From the NCBI GenBank assembly GCA_947168065.1, contig CAMVKH010000005.1, positions 1-64,000 on the forward strand: DNA of 64,000 nucleotides. The letters run 5' to 3'. Position 1 is the first letter of the stretch. Each line of letters begins with the position of its first letter. The notes beneath the pieces were generated by a model. That model saw only the letters and a list, made by a program, of their open reading frames with translations, ran no database searches and had not been told where the DNA came from. Position numbers and translations under genes: made by a program. Positions 49,497 to 57,996 of this stretch are shown one piece after another. This stretch comes from an uncultured Bacteroidales bacterium (lineage in GTDB: Bacteria; Bacteroidota; Bacteroidia; Bacteroidales; UBA932).

Positions 49497-50813
49497 TTAT
49501 TCCCGATCGCCCTCTTCGAGCGCGCCGATTTCATCGACATCGAGGAGGGCTTTTTCTATCTGCTTGCCTTTGCGGGCCCCCATCTTGGCCAGCTTGATGG
49601 CCGTGGTGGTGATGCTCTGCCCATTCGGTGCGAGTTTGCGTCCGGCTTCGCCATAAGCTTTCATCGCGTTTTCCAGCGACTTGCCCACCGCCTCGTAGGA
49701 GGACAGGAACTTGTCCACACGGTCCATCATCTCGCCCGCCAGGGCGTACACCTTCTCGTGGTTCTCGGCCTGCTGTACCTGGGTCCAGGTAAGTTGCACG
49801 ATACGGATGGCACCGTAGAGCGATTGCTCGTCCGCGATATAGACATTCTGGTCGGCCGCCCAGCGCCAGAGCTCGGGTTCCTGGTTGAGCGCCGTCCAGA
49901 GCGCGCCCATGTTGGGCACGAACATGATGACATAGCCCGCCGACATCTTCGGCGGCTGGATATAGGATGCATAGTCTTTCCGGGCGAGTTCCTTCACATG
50001 CTTGCGGATGCTGTCGATGTGGGCGCGCAGGCAGCGGGCGCGGTCTTCTTCGTTCTCGGCGTTGACATAATTCACATAGTCGGCCAGCGACGTCTTGGCA
50101 TCGACGATCACCTCGCGCCGGCGGTCCAGGTGGATGATGACGTCGGGACGCAGGGCGGAGCCGTCTTCGGTGTGGACGGTCCGGCCTTCGGCATCCGTGA
50201 TCGTGGGCTGGACGTCGAAGTGAACGCCCTTGGTCAGGCCCTGCGACGAGAGAATCTCCTCGAGGATGGTCTCTCCCCAGGTGCCCTGCAACTTGTTGCC
50301 GTATTTGAAGGCGGCGGCCAGCTGGTCGGTGCTGCGCGCCACGCGGCCCGTGTATTTCATCAGCGATTCGACATCGCTCTTGATGGCGCTCTGGGCCGTC
50401 TTGTGCACGTCGCTGTTGGCCAGCATTTCCTTGCGGAGCTCGTCCATCTTCTCCTTGACAGGTGTAAGGAGCGTGCCGAGCGCCTCGCTGCTGGAGGCCT
50501 TGAATTCCTGCTGCCGGGCCTTGAGCAGTTCGTCGGTCGCCAGCCGGGCCTGGTCCTTCATCTGACCCATGGCCTCGTCGAACTGCTGCCGCATCACCTT
50601 CATCGCCTCTTCATGAGCCCGGTCACGGGCCTCGATGACCGCATCCTTGGCCTTCTCCGCATCCAGCACGTCTTTGCGCGCATTTTCCAGATCGGACTCA
50701 AGGCGGGCCTGAGCAGCCAGCAGGGACGCCCGGGTCAAGGCGCGGGTGATGAAGACCGCCAGCAGCACGGCGACCACGGCGGAGATAAGCAGGATCAGGG
50801 TTGTCGTTGTCAT
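49497..50813 (-). CDS. rmuC: DNA recombination protein RmuC
   Basis: 438 aa. An N-terminal membrane anchor (TLILLISAVVAVLLAVFITR) and a long coiled coil (about 30-190) precede the nuclease-like RmuC domain: LQGTWGETILEEILSSQGL, DVIIHLDRRREVIVDAKTSL, YVIMFVPNMGALWTAL. RmuC limits sequence inversions and acts in DNA maintenance; the D-x(n)-(D/E)AK motif fits a PD-(D/E)XK-type fold. Its ATG overlaps the stop of the small gene upstream by 4 bp. Last gene of the long minus-strand run. Confidence 0.93.
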   Translation of the reverse strand: MTTTTLILLISAVVAVLLAVFITRALTRASLLAAQARLESDLENARKDVLDAEKAKDAVIEARDRAHEEAMKVMRQQFDEAMGQMKDQARLATDELLKARQQEFKASSSEALGTLLTPVKEKMDELRKEMLANSDVHKTAQSAIKSDVESLMKYTGRVARSTDQLAAAFKYGNKLQGTWGETILEEILSSQGLTKGVHFDVQPTITDAEGRTVHTEDGSALRPDVIIHLDRRREVIVDAKTSLADYVNYVNAENEEDRARCLRAHIDSIRKHVKELARKDYASYIQPPKMSAGYVIMFVPNMGALWTALNQEPELWRWAADQNVYIADEQSLYGAIRIVQLTWTQVQQAENHEKVYALAGEMMDRVDKFLSSYEAVGKSLENAMKAYGEAGRKLAPNGQSITTTAIKLAKMGARKGKQIEKALLDVDEIGALEEGDRE

Positions 50814-51109
50814 AAGGAATCAGTTGAGGCTTTGATTTTAACGCAGAGCATGGTCAGGTCGTCGCTGGCATCGGCGTCGACATAGGGTTCTGTCCAGCCC
50901 GGTCGGTCATACTTCTTGGTTTGCGCGTACCAGGGCATCTGCTCCCATTCAATGATATTATCCTCGCTCAGGTAGGAGAAAATAGAATAAAACAGGCCTT
51001 TGCTCCGGTAGAAATCGGGTTCGAACGCAATGGAACAGCTGCTCAGCACGGGATTGACCCAGAAGCTGATCTTGGAAGACAAGGAATCCTTGATGCTCGG
51101 AAATCTCAT
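50810..51109 (-). CDS. 99-aa protein of unknown function, coupled to rmuC
   Basis: The product has no signal peptide or membrane segment. It has MRFPSIKDSLSSKISFWVNP at the N-terminus and ends in YVDADASDDLTMLCVKIKAS, a DD-x-T-hydrophobic tail like the last strand of PP2C-type phosphatases; the preceding part lacks the metal-binding Asp residues of a whole PP2C. It may be the C-terminal end of a lost phosphatase or a small independent protein. The 4-bp ATGA overlap with rmuC and the 12-bp gap to GH78 favour real translation. Confidence 0.5.
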   Translation of the reverse strand: MRFPSIKDSLSSKISFWVNPVLSSCSIAFEPDFYRSKGLFYSIFSYLSEDNIIEWEQMPWYAQTKKYDRPGWTEPYVDADASDDLTMLCVKIKASTDSL

Positions 51110-51121
51110 TATTTCAATGCA

Positions 51122-54100
51122 TTACCTGACAATAAAAATATAATGTCCGGAAGGAAGCAGGTAGCTGCCGCTCCCCTTCTCTCCCATTTCCTGCGCATAA
51201 GCGCCGCCATGCACCGCCTCACAGCATACGCCTTCCGAGACGGGAAGCTGCAGCCGGGCATGCGTATTGGCAGGGACGACACATTCATATTCCAGGCCCT
51301 CGCCGTCTTCCAGCCGGCGCCAGCCGCTCTCAATGCAGCCATATACCGTCTCGTAAGAACCATGGGCATAGCTGAACGTGCCGCCAGGACGCGGTGACAA
51401 GACAAAGCTGTGGTAACCCGGATCGTTTTCCACGGGCTGGATGCCCAGCATGTAGGAGAACATCCATTCTTCGATGGCACCGAAGGAGTAGTGGTTGAAC
51501 GAGTTCATATCCACCGGGCCGAAACCCCGTTTGAGGGTAAAGGAGTTCCAGCGTTCCCACATGGTCGTGGCGCCCTGCAGCACGGGATAGAGCCAGGAAG
51601 GATATGCCGTCTGCTCGAAAAGCCGGTAAGCCACTTCGTCGAAGCCGTTCTGCGAGAGCACGAGATTGAGGTAAGGTGTGCCGATGAAACCGGTGGTCAG
51701 CTTGTAGCCATGCGCCGCCACATTGTCGACGAGGTTCTGGATGGCCAGCATCTTGTGGTCCTCATCGAAGAGGCCGGCCTGGAGCGGGACCACATACGAG
51801 GTCTGGGTATTGGCCGTGAACGAAGCGTCAGCGCCACCAGCGATCCATTCCTGGTAGGGCGGCACGTTCTTCGACTCCTTTGTGACGCCGTCGGGACCCA
51901 CGAATTCCCGGTTGAACGCCTGTTTGATCCGCTCATATAGGGTATTGTAGCGCTCTGCGTCGGCGTACTTGCCGATGGCCTCGGCCATCTTGCTCATCAG
52001 CAGCGCATCATAGGCATAGTAAGCCGTATTGGTCAGCGGCGTGTTGGTATGCTCAACCGCCACCCAGTCGCCGTAACCGCTGCCCGGCTGAATGTCCTTG
52101 ACGGCCCTGTGCTGGAGATAATCCATGTACGCGACCATCGAAGGATAGTGCTCCCGGATGAACTGGCTGTCACCGTATTGCAGATACAGCTGCCAGGGGA
52201 TGATGATGCCGGCTTCCATCCAGCCCATGGCTCCCCCGCCCTGGCTGGCGCCATGCGGCGGAATGCCGACGTAAGGCACAAAGTCGGGATAACTGCCGTC
52301 TTCAGCCTGGCTGTCGCGCAGCGAATGGAACCAGCGGGTGAAGAAGGGATCGACCTGCATGTTGTACGTAGCGGCCCGCACGAATACCTGCGCATCGCCC
52401 ATCCAGCCCAGGCGCTCGTCGCGCTGCGGGCAGTCTGTCGGAATCGACAGGAAGTTGCCGCGCTGGCCCCAGACGATGTTCTCGTAGAGGCGGTTCACGT
52501 CGGCGTTGGACGTCGTGAAGCGGCTGGTCTGCCTTCCCACGGATTCGAGGACGAGGCCTTGCACATGATCGAGCGGAAGGGCTTTGGAAAGGCCGTGGAT
52601 CTCGATGTAGCGGAATCCGTGGAAGGTGAAATGCGGCTGGAACACTTCCTGAATGCCGCCGCGGCAGATATAATGGTCTGTCGACAGCGCGCCGCGATAG
52701 TTTTCATTGTACACCTGCCCCTTGCGTGCTTCGTAGACCGCAGCGGTCAGCGGCGGCAGCGGATCTTCGGGGACCTGTTCCGGATAAATCATCTCGCCAT
52801 AACGGAAGGTGATTTCCTGGCCGCGTTCGCCGTGAATCCAGATCCGCGGCACGCCTACCATGTTCTGGCCCAGGTCATAGACAAAAACGCCCGGCTGGGG
52901 TTCCGTCACGGAAACAGCCTGCAGGACAAGGTGGTTGCGGATGGGCGAACCGATATAATACTGAATTTCGACACTGTCGGCCGGAGCAGCTACCACGGTG
53001 GCCGGTGCCCAGGCCTCCGCGTTATAACTGGCATGCGTCCAGCCGGGGCATTCGCGACGGGCGTCGTAATCCTCGCCGTTCTGGAAGCTGTCGCTGGTGA
53101 TGGGCCCGCCATTGAAAACGCGCCAGTCTCCATCGCTCACGATGACCTCCCGGCTGCCGTCCTCATAGGTCAGCACGATCTTCGCCAGCAGCGAGAGTTC
53201 GGTGCCGTACTGATCCTGCCAGGCCGTGGCAAAACCCGTGAAATCACTGTACCAACCGGCACCCAGCATGGCGCCGATCACATTGTGACCCCGCTTGAGC
53301 AGCGGCGTGATGTCGTAACTGTTATAGAGCAGGCGGAAGCGGTAGTCGGTCGAACCGGGATTGAACCAGTCGCCGCCCACGCGCTCGCCGTTGATCTCGT
53401 ATTCATAGATGCCCCGTGCCGTGGCATACAGGCGGGCCGAGGCCAGTTTCCTCTTGACATAAAAGGTCTTGCGAAACATCGGTGCGCCGCTTTCTTCCGC
53501 CGGCGAGATGATCTTCCGCTCACCGCCGGCAATGGCATGGGCCGCTTCGCTCCGATACAAGGTCGTACCCCAGGCGCGTTCCGACACGGTCAGGTTCGAG
53601 AAGGTGGCGGGGCTGCCCGCAGGCTGGTCGAAGCCCAGCTGGTTGAAGCGGCAGTAAGGCTGCCATTCCTGCCCGGGGAACAATTCCACGACGACGGGTT
53701 CCTTGACCAGGAAACAGCCGTCCACGGAAGGCCAGATTTTGTACCCTTTGGAATAGTCCATCGCCACGACGCGCAACTGCACATGGTGCCGTGCTTCCTG
53801 TCCAGCATCGACGGGCGTCTCTTTCAAAGGCGTTTCAAAATCCACCGTTTCCCCTTTGTCGACGGGGTGACGGATGACAAAAGCAAAGTCTTTTTCGCCC
53901 CGTTGCAACTGCACCCGCACGAAATGTGCGTCGTCGGACCAGCCCATCAGCAGATTGGCTTCCGCACTGCCGGCAGGCAGCGTCACGTCGTAGTCCAGCA
54001 CAAAGCTGGCGCGGTATTTCGAGAAATGGGGCTGTCCGCTCGAGATCCAGCGGGCGCCCGACCAGCCGCTGTCCATCAGGCCGGTCTCAAACCAGGAGGA

Positions 54101-54460
54101 CGCCGACTGCACCACCGCATCCGCGTTGGCCACCTCCACCGTCCAGTTGTATCGCGTACAGGGCTGCAGGGGCTCTCCGCGATAGACCACACCCACCGAA
54201 ACGTCCGACAGGCAGCTTTCGGAATCGTACACCAGGCGGCCGCCGGCCGCCTCGCTCACCGTAATGCGGTACGTGCTCTGCTGCTGGTCAAAGTTGTCGC
54301 TCTGCATCTTCCAGCTGAAGCGCGGAGAACTTGCGTCAATGCCCAGCGGCGTGGTCATGTAATCGACCTGCAGGTCGGTCACACGGAAGGGAGCCCGACT
54401 CTCCTTCTCACAGGCGAACAAGACGAGACCTGCTGCCAGCCATGCCAAGAATCGTTTCAT
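51122..54460 (-). CDS. Alpha-L-rhamnosidase (GH78)
   Basis: 1112-aa lipoprotein (MKRFLAWLAAGLVLFAC). The order is standard for large GH78 enzymes: an N-terminal Ig-like domain (FRVTDLQVDYMTTPLGIDAS), carbohydrate-binding beta-domains with FRKTFYVKRKLASARLYATA, then the (alpha/alpha)6 barrel containing TDCPQRDERLGWMGDAQVFV with the catalytic Glu region, and a C-terminal beta-domain. It cleaves terminal alpha-L-rhamnose from plant or microbial glycans such as pectin RG-I or flavonoid glycosides, at the surface or in the periplasm. No SusCD pair is nearby. It starts 12 bp after the dipeptidase stop. Confidence 0.93.
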   Translation of the reverse strand: MKRFLAWLAAGLVLFACEKESRAPFRVTDLQVDYMTTPLGIDASSPRFSWKMQSDNFDQQQSTYRITVSEAAGGRLVYDSESCLSDVSVGVVYRGEPLQPCTRYNWTVEVANADAVVQSASSWFETGLMDSGWSGARWISSGQPHFSKYRASFVLDYDVTLPAGSAEANLLMGWSDDAHFVRVQLQRGEKDFAFVIRHPVDKGETVDFETPLKETPVDAGQEARHHVQLRVVAMDYSKGYKIWPSVDGCFLVKEPVVVELFPGQEWQPYCRFNQLGFDQPAGSPATFSNLTVSERAWGTTLYRSEAAHAIAGGERKIISPAEESGAPMFRKTFYVKRKLASARLYATARGIYEYEINGERVGGDWFNPGSTDYRFRLLYNSYDITPLLKRGHNVIGAMLGAGWYSDFTGFATAWQDQYGTELSLLAKIVLTYEDGSREVIVSDGDWRVFNGGPITSDSFQNGEDYDARRECPGWTHASYNAEAWAPATVVAAPADSVEIQYYIGSPIRNHLVLQAVSVTEPQPGVFVYDLGQNMVGVPRIWIHGERGQEITFRYGEMIYPEQVPEDPLPPLTAAVYEARKGQVYNENYRGALSTDHYICRGGIQEVFQPHFTFHGFRYIEIHGLSKALPLDHVQGLVLESVGRQTSRFTTSNADVNRLYENIVWGQRGNFLSIPTDCPQRDERLGWMGDAQVFVRAATYNMQVDPFFTRWFHSLRDSQAEDGSYPDFVPYVGIPPHGASQGGGAMGWMEAGIIIPWQLYLQYGDSQFIREHYPSMVAYMDYLQHRAVKDIQPGSGYGDWVAVEHTNTPLTNTAYYAYDALLMSKMAEAIGKYADAERYNTLYERIKQAFNREFVGPDGVTKESKNVPPYQEWIAGGADASFTANTQTSYVVPLQAGLFDEDHKMLAIQNLVDNVAAHGYKLTTGFIGTPYLNLVLSQNGFDEVAYRLFEQTAYPSWLYPVLQGATTMWERWNSFTLKRGFGPVDMNSFNHYSFGAIEEWMFSYMLGIQPVENDPGYHSFVLSPRPGGTFSYAHGSYETVYGCIESGWRRLEDGEGLEYECVVPANTHARLQLPVSEGVCCEAVHGGAYAQEMGEKGSGSYLLPSGHYIFIVR

Positions 54461-54472
54461 GGATAATTGTTC

Positions 54473-55579
54473 TTATTCGGCCATCCGCTGGACCTGTTCC
54501 ATCACCCGCAGGAAGTTGCCGCCGGCAATGTGACGGATCTCGTATTCGGAATAGCCGCGCTTGCGCATTTCAATGATGATTTTCTGCATCCGGCTCACGT
54601 CTTCCAGGCCGTCGGGGGTGGCTTCGATGCCGTCGAAGTCGCTGCCCAGGCCCACATGGCGGAAGCCCACCAGCTTTACCACGTGGTCGATGTGGTCCAC
54701 GATTTTCTTGTAGGACGGACGCGGCACGGCCTGCAGGGCCTCGATGGCCTGGCGCATCCGCTCCTGGCGGGCCGGATCGGCAGGGTTCTCCAGCCAGGCG
54801 TCCTGGGCCTCTTCCTGCGCGTCGATCAGCGCGCCGGCTCTCTCCGCATAGCTCTTGTCGAGGAAAGAAGGGTAGAAATTGATCTGGATGACGCCGCCCT
54901 TCTCCGCCATGGCCACGATCATCTCGTCGGTCATGTTGCGGGGATGGTCGCTCAACGCGCGGCAGCAGGAATGCGTCGCCACCACCGGTGCCTGCGAGTA
55001 TTTGATCACATCCCAGAACGAAGCGTCGGAAATGTGCGAAACGTCGATGAGCATGCCGAGGCGGTTCATCTCGGCCACCACCTCCCGGCCAAACGGGCTC
55101 AGGCCGTTCCAGCGGGGTTCGGGCGAAGTGCAGGAATCACAGATCTCATTGCTGCGCGCATGCGTCAGGGTCATGTAGGTGCAGCCCATGCGGTTGAACA
55201 TGCGCAGCAGCGAAAGGTCTTTCTGGATGGGCGCACCGTTCTCCATGCCCATGAAGATGGAGATCAATCCGCTCTTGGCATTGCGGCGGGCCTGGGCCGG
55301 GGTCTCGGCGAAGGCCACCTTGTCGGGGTTCCGTTCGACTGCGTCATAGACGTACGACACCAGTTCGAGGGCCCGGCGGGTCGCCTGGTCGGGCGTCAGG
55401 AAATTGGACGTGTAGATGGCGAAGAAGGCGCCGTTGACGCCGCCCTTCTTCATACGGGGAAAATCGATCTGGGAGACCGGAAAACTGCCGGGCGCGCAGC
55501 CGATGTTGATGCGTTTACCGAAATCAGCGCCCTTGGCCAGCATCAGCGGGGCGTCACAATGGGAATCGAGCAGGAACAT
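54473..55579 (-). CDS. Membrane dipeptidase family (M19) peptidase
   Basis: 368 aa without an evident signal peptide. M19 zinc-site residues are present: DSHCD at the N-terminus (H-x-D), the Glu in MGMENG, DVSHIS, VATHSCCRAL and GLGSDFDGI. Members hydrolyse dipeptides, including D-amino-acid and some beta-lactam substrates. Here the enzyme appears cytoplasmic unless a start was missed. It begins 9 bp after the DUF2807 gene and lies in the minus-strand gene run. Confidence 0.88.
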   Translation of the reverse strand: MFLLDSHCDAPLMLAKGADFGKRINIGCAPGSFPVSQIDFPRMKKGGVNGAFFAIYTSNFLTPDQATRRALELVSYVYDAVERNPDKVAFAETPAQARRNAKSGLISIFMGMENGAPIQKDLSLLRMFNRMGCTYMTLTHARSNEICDSCTSPEPRWNGLSPFGREVVAEMNRLGMLIDVSHISDASFWDVIKYSQAPVVATHSCCRALSDHPRNMTDEMIVAMAEKGGVIQINFYPSFLDKSYAERAGALIDAQEEAQDAWLENPADPARQERMRQAIEALQAVPRPSYKKIVDHIDHVVKLVGFRHVGLGSDFDGIEATPDGLEDVSRMQKIIIEMRKRGYSEYEIRHIAGGNFLRVMEQVQRMAE

Positions 55580-55588
55580 AGCGGTCTG

Positions 55589-56371
55589 TTATTTATGACG
55601 TTTGAGGGTCGAGGCACCGCCGATCTTGTCACTCTTGATCCGCAGTTCCTCGGAATCACCATAGTATTCACATTTGGAGGCGCCGGCCAGGTCGACACTC
55701 AGTTCGAACAACGGAAGGACGCTCACTTTCGAGGCGCTGTTGGCCTTGACCTCGATGTTCTGGGCTTCGAAGGCCTCGGCATTGACTTTCGAAGCGCCGG
55801 TGGCCTTGACCGTAAAATCGGCGGTACGTCCGACGACATCGAGACGGGACGCCCCCGACAACTCTGCCTTCACATTGCTCGAACGAAAACTGACGACAGC
55901 CTTGGAGGCACCGGAGATCTTGACGTCCACATCCGGTGCGTCGATATTGAGATTCGAGACCTCGCTGCCGCCGCTCAGCTCCATGGAGAAGGAATGCATG
56001 GGGCTGGTGAACTGGTCGTTCGAACAGAGGGTTGAAGCGCCTGTCAGGCCCACGTAATGCAGTTCGGGCAGTTTGATGACGGCTTTCGCCACTTTGCTGC
56101 GATTCTTCTGCTTGAGCTTCATCGGCAGCTTGGAGAAGCTGAGTTCCACGATGCCGGCGCGATTCTTCACCAACAGGTACGGCACGAATTCGCTGGTCAG
56201 TTCGATCTCAATCTTATAGCTGTCTGAGTGTTCTACGATGATTTCAAAGGCATCATCCGCCTGGATACCGGAGAATCCATCCATCTTGATGGTTTTCTTC
56301 ACGGTGTCCGCTTCTGCCACCGCGAAAGTAAACAGGAGCGCTGTAAGTGCAAGAACGATTTTTCTCATCAT
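55589..56371 (-). CDS. DUF2807 (head GIN-like) secreted protein
   Basis: 260 aa. Signal MRKIVLALTALLFTFAVAEA. The mature part is a right-handed beta-helix-like series with repeated ASK/GAS turns (TGASTLCSND, SGGSEVSNL, SGASKAVVSF, SGASRLDVVG, TGASKVNAEA, AGASKCEYYG), the DUF2807 pattern. It is predicted to be periplasmic or surface-located; the domain often pairs with adhesive or regulatory proteins, but no function is settled. The start at 56371 or 56368 (MM) cannot be separated. Confidence 0.85.
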   Translation of the reverse strand: MMRKIVLALTALLFTFAVAEADTVKKTIKMDGFSGIQADDAFEIIVEHSDSYKIEIELTSEFVPYLLVKNRAGIVELSFSKLPMKLKQKNRSKVAKAVIKLPELHYVGLTGASTLCSNDQFTSPMHSFSMELSGGSEVSNLNIDAPDVDVKISGASKAVVSFRSSNVKAELSGASRLDVVGRTADFTVKATGASKVNAEAFEAQNIEVKANSASKVSVLPLFELSVDLAGASKCEYYGDSEELRIKSDKIGGASTLKRHK

Positions 56372-56406
56372 ATTCTGTATAATGGCTTGTTAAAACAAAA
56401 TCTGGA

Positions 56407-57153
56407 TTAGGGATTGGTCCGCTGGCGGACGACTTCGAAGAGCAGCACGGCCGTGGCCACCGACACGTTGAGCGAACCGGTCTCCCCCACCATCGGGATG
56501 CGGGCGCCCACCGTACAGAGGCTGAGCACAGGTTCGGAGATGCCCGTCCCTTCGGAGCCCATGACCAGCACGGTGGCTTTCCGGAGGTTGACGTCGTACA
56601 TCGTGTCTTCGGCCTTTTCACTGACTGCGACGATCTGGAACTCGGAATCCCGGAAATAATACAAAGCCGTGCGCAGGTTCGCCACGCGGGCGGTCGGGAT
56701 GCGGAGCAAGGCACCCGCCGAGGTTTTCACGGCATCGGCATTGATGGCGGCGCTGCCTTTCGCCGGAACGACGATGCCGTCGACACCGGCGCATTCCGCA
56801 CTGCGGGCAATGGCGCCCAGGTTACGGACGTCGCTGATGCCGTCGAGCACCAGGAACACGGGATGGGCCTTGCGCGAGAGGGCGGCCTCGACCATCTCTT
56901 CGAACGGGACGTATTCAATCTGGGCCAGATAAGCGATCACGCCCTGGTGCGCGCCCCTGACCAGCCGGTTCATCTTCTCGACCGGCACGAACTGGTACGG
57001 AATCCCACGCTGCGTCACTTCCTCGAGCAACACCCGGAACTGTTCGCCTTCCAGCCCTTTCTTGAAGAGGATTTTCTCGAATTTGCGGCCCTGCCGCACC
57101 GCATCCGTCACCGGATGCATCCCATAGAGATAGTATTGGTTGTTGGTTTCCAT
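56407..57153 (-). CDS. rlmB: 23S rRNA (guanosine-2'-O-)-methyltransferase, RlmB type
   Basis: 248 aa SPOUT (TrmH-like) enzyme. N-terminal substrate-binding domain about 1-80, starting YYLYGMHPVTDAVRQGRKFE. The knotted domain has motif 1 DVRNLGAIARSAECAGVDG, motif 2 VLVMGSEGTGIS and motif 3 GETGSLNVSVATAVLLFEVV. RlmB methylates G2251 in the 23S rRNA P-loop; the sequence cannot fully rule out a tRNA-targeting TrmH relative, but length and domain order fit RlmB. Cytoplasmic. Confidence 0.88.
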   Translation of the reverse strand: METNNQYYLYGMHPVTDAVRQGRKFEKILFKKGLEGEQFRVLLEEVTQRGIPYQFVPVEKMNRLVRGAHQGVIAYLAQIEYVPFEEMVEAALSRKAHPVFLVLDGISDVRNLGAIARSAECAGVDGIVVPAKGSAAINADAVKTSAGALLRIPTARVANLRTALYYFRDSEFQIVAVSEKAEDTMYDVNLRKATVLVMGSEGTGISEPVLSLCTVGARIPMVGETGSLNVSVATAVLLFEVVRQRTNP

Positions 57154-57188
57154 GGCAAGATGAATCTACAACCAACAAATATACGCAA

Positions 57189-57986
57189 TTATTTGGGACG
57201 GCGCAAGAGCAAAACGGCTGTCAATCCAACGCCCAGCAATACCGCGACGACCGACGCCTCCACGCCGAACGCCCCGCCCGTGATCCAGTCGGAGCCGGAG
57301 AAAACGGGCGTCAGGATGGACATCGTTTCCGTGCCGGACACGGCCGCGCCGAAAACCGGGCCTTCCGCCAGGTTCCAGGCCCAGTGGATGCCGATGGGCA
57401 GCCAGAGATTGCCACTGACCTTATAGGCGGCGCCCAGGAGCAGGCCCGCTTCAATGGCGATGGCCACGGACGACCAAAGCGTCGCGCCGTCGTTCATGAT
57501 ATGCGTTCCGCCGAACAGTGCGGCTGAAACCACCAGGGCGGCCGTCAGATTGAAACGCCGGTCGATCATCCGGAAAATAATCCCCCGGAAAACCAGCTCT
57601 TCGCCCACGGCTACCACCAGATACAAAAACACGTGAAGGATAAACGGGAGGGCGACGAAATGGACCGACGCAACGCGGTAGCAGCCGAACAGCGCCAGGA
57701 TGCCGACTGTCAGGGAGATGTAGAGCAGGCCCAGGAGAAAGCCGCGGCCCGTGTCGGGCACCATTCTGTCCAACGGGAGGTCCGTCACCGGCTGACGCTC
57801 CACCTTCCGCACCCACAGGCTGTACAGCACGAGCAACAGCACCGCCACCGCCACCAGCGCCGGCATCTGCAGCCACTGGATCGGCATGGCTTTCACCAGT
57901 CCCGGCAGCAAAGCATACAACAACAAGAAGACCAGCGTCCCGCCTACCAGCAGCAGCGCCCATTTCCAAAGTTTCATTTCTTTCAT
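57189..57986 (-). CDS. CPBP-family intramembrane metalloprotease
   Basis: 265 aa with about eight membrane segments. The three conserved motifs are present: EELVFRGIIFRMI (EE-x-x-x-R), FGGTHIMND (F-x-x-x-H) and GIHWAWN (H-x-x-x-N/B). These are the metal-binding residues of the ABI/CAAX endopeptidase-like family. In bacteria its roles include bacteriocin self-immunity and membrane protein processing; none is indicated by neighbours. An in-frame ATG at 57977 is an alternative start. Lies 11 bp past the ABC-F stop. Confidence 0.87.
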   Translation of the reverse strand: MKEMKLWKWALLLVGGTLVFLLLYALLPGLVKAMPIQWLQMPALVAVAVLLLVLYSLWVRKVERQPVTDLPLDRMVPDTGRGFLLGLLYISLTVGILALFGCYRVASVHFVALPFILHVFLYLVVAVGEELVFRGIIFRMIDRRFNLTAALVVSAALFGGTHIMNDGATLWSSVAIAIEAGLLLGAAYKVSGNLWLPIGIHWAWNLAEGPVFGAAVSGTETMSILTPVFSGSDWITGGAFGVEASVVAVLLGVGLTAVLLLRRPK

Positions 57987-57996
57987 AGCAATAGGA

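Noticed and set aside
52049-54466. 805-codon plus-strand frame opposite the GH78 gene, and a similar 634-codon frame at 44823-46727
   Set aside because: Both lie wholly within recognised minus-strand genes and their translations lack family motifs or signals.
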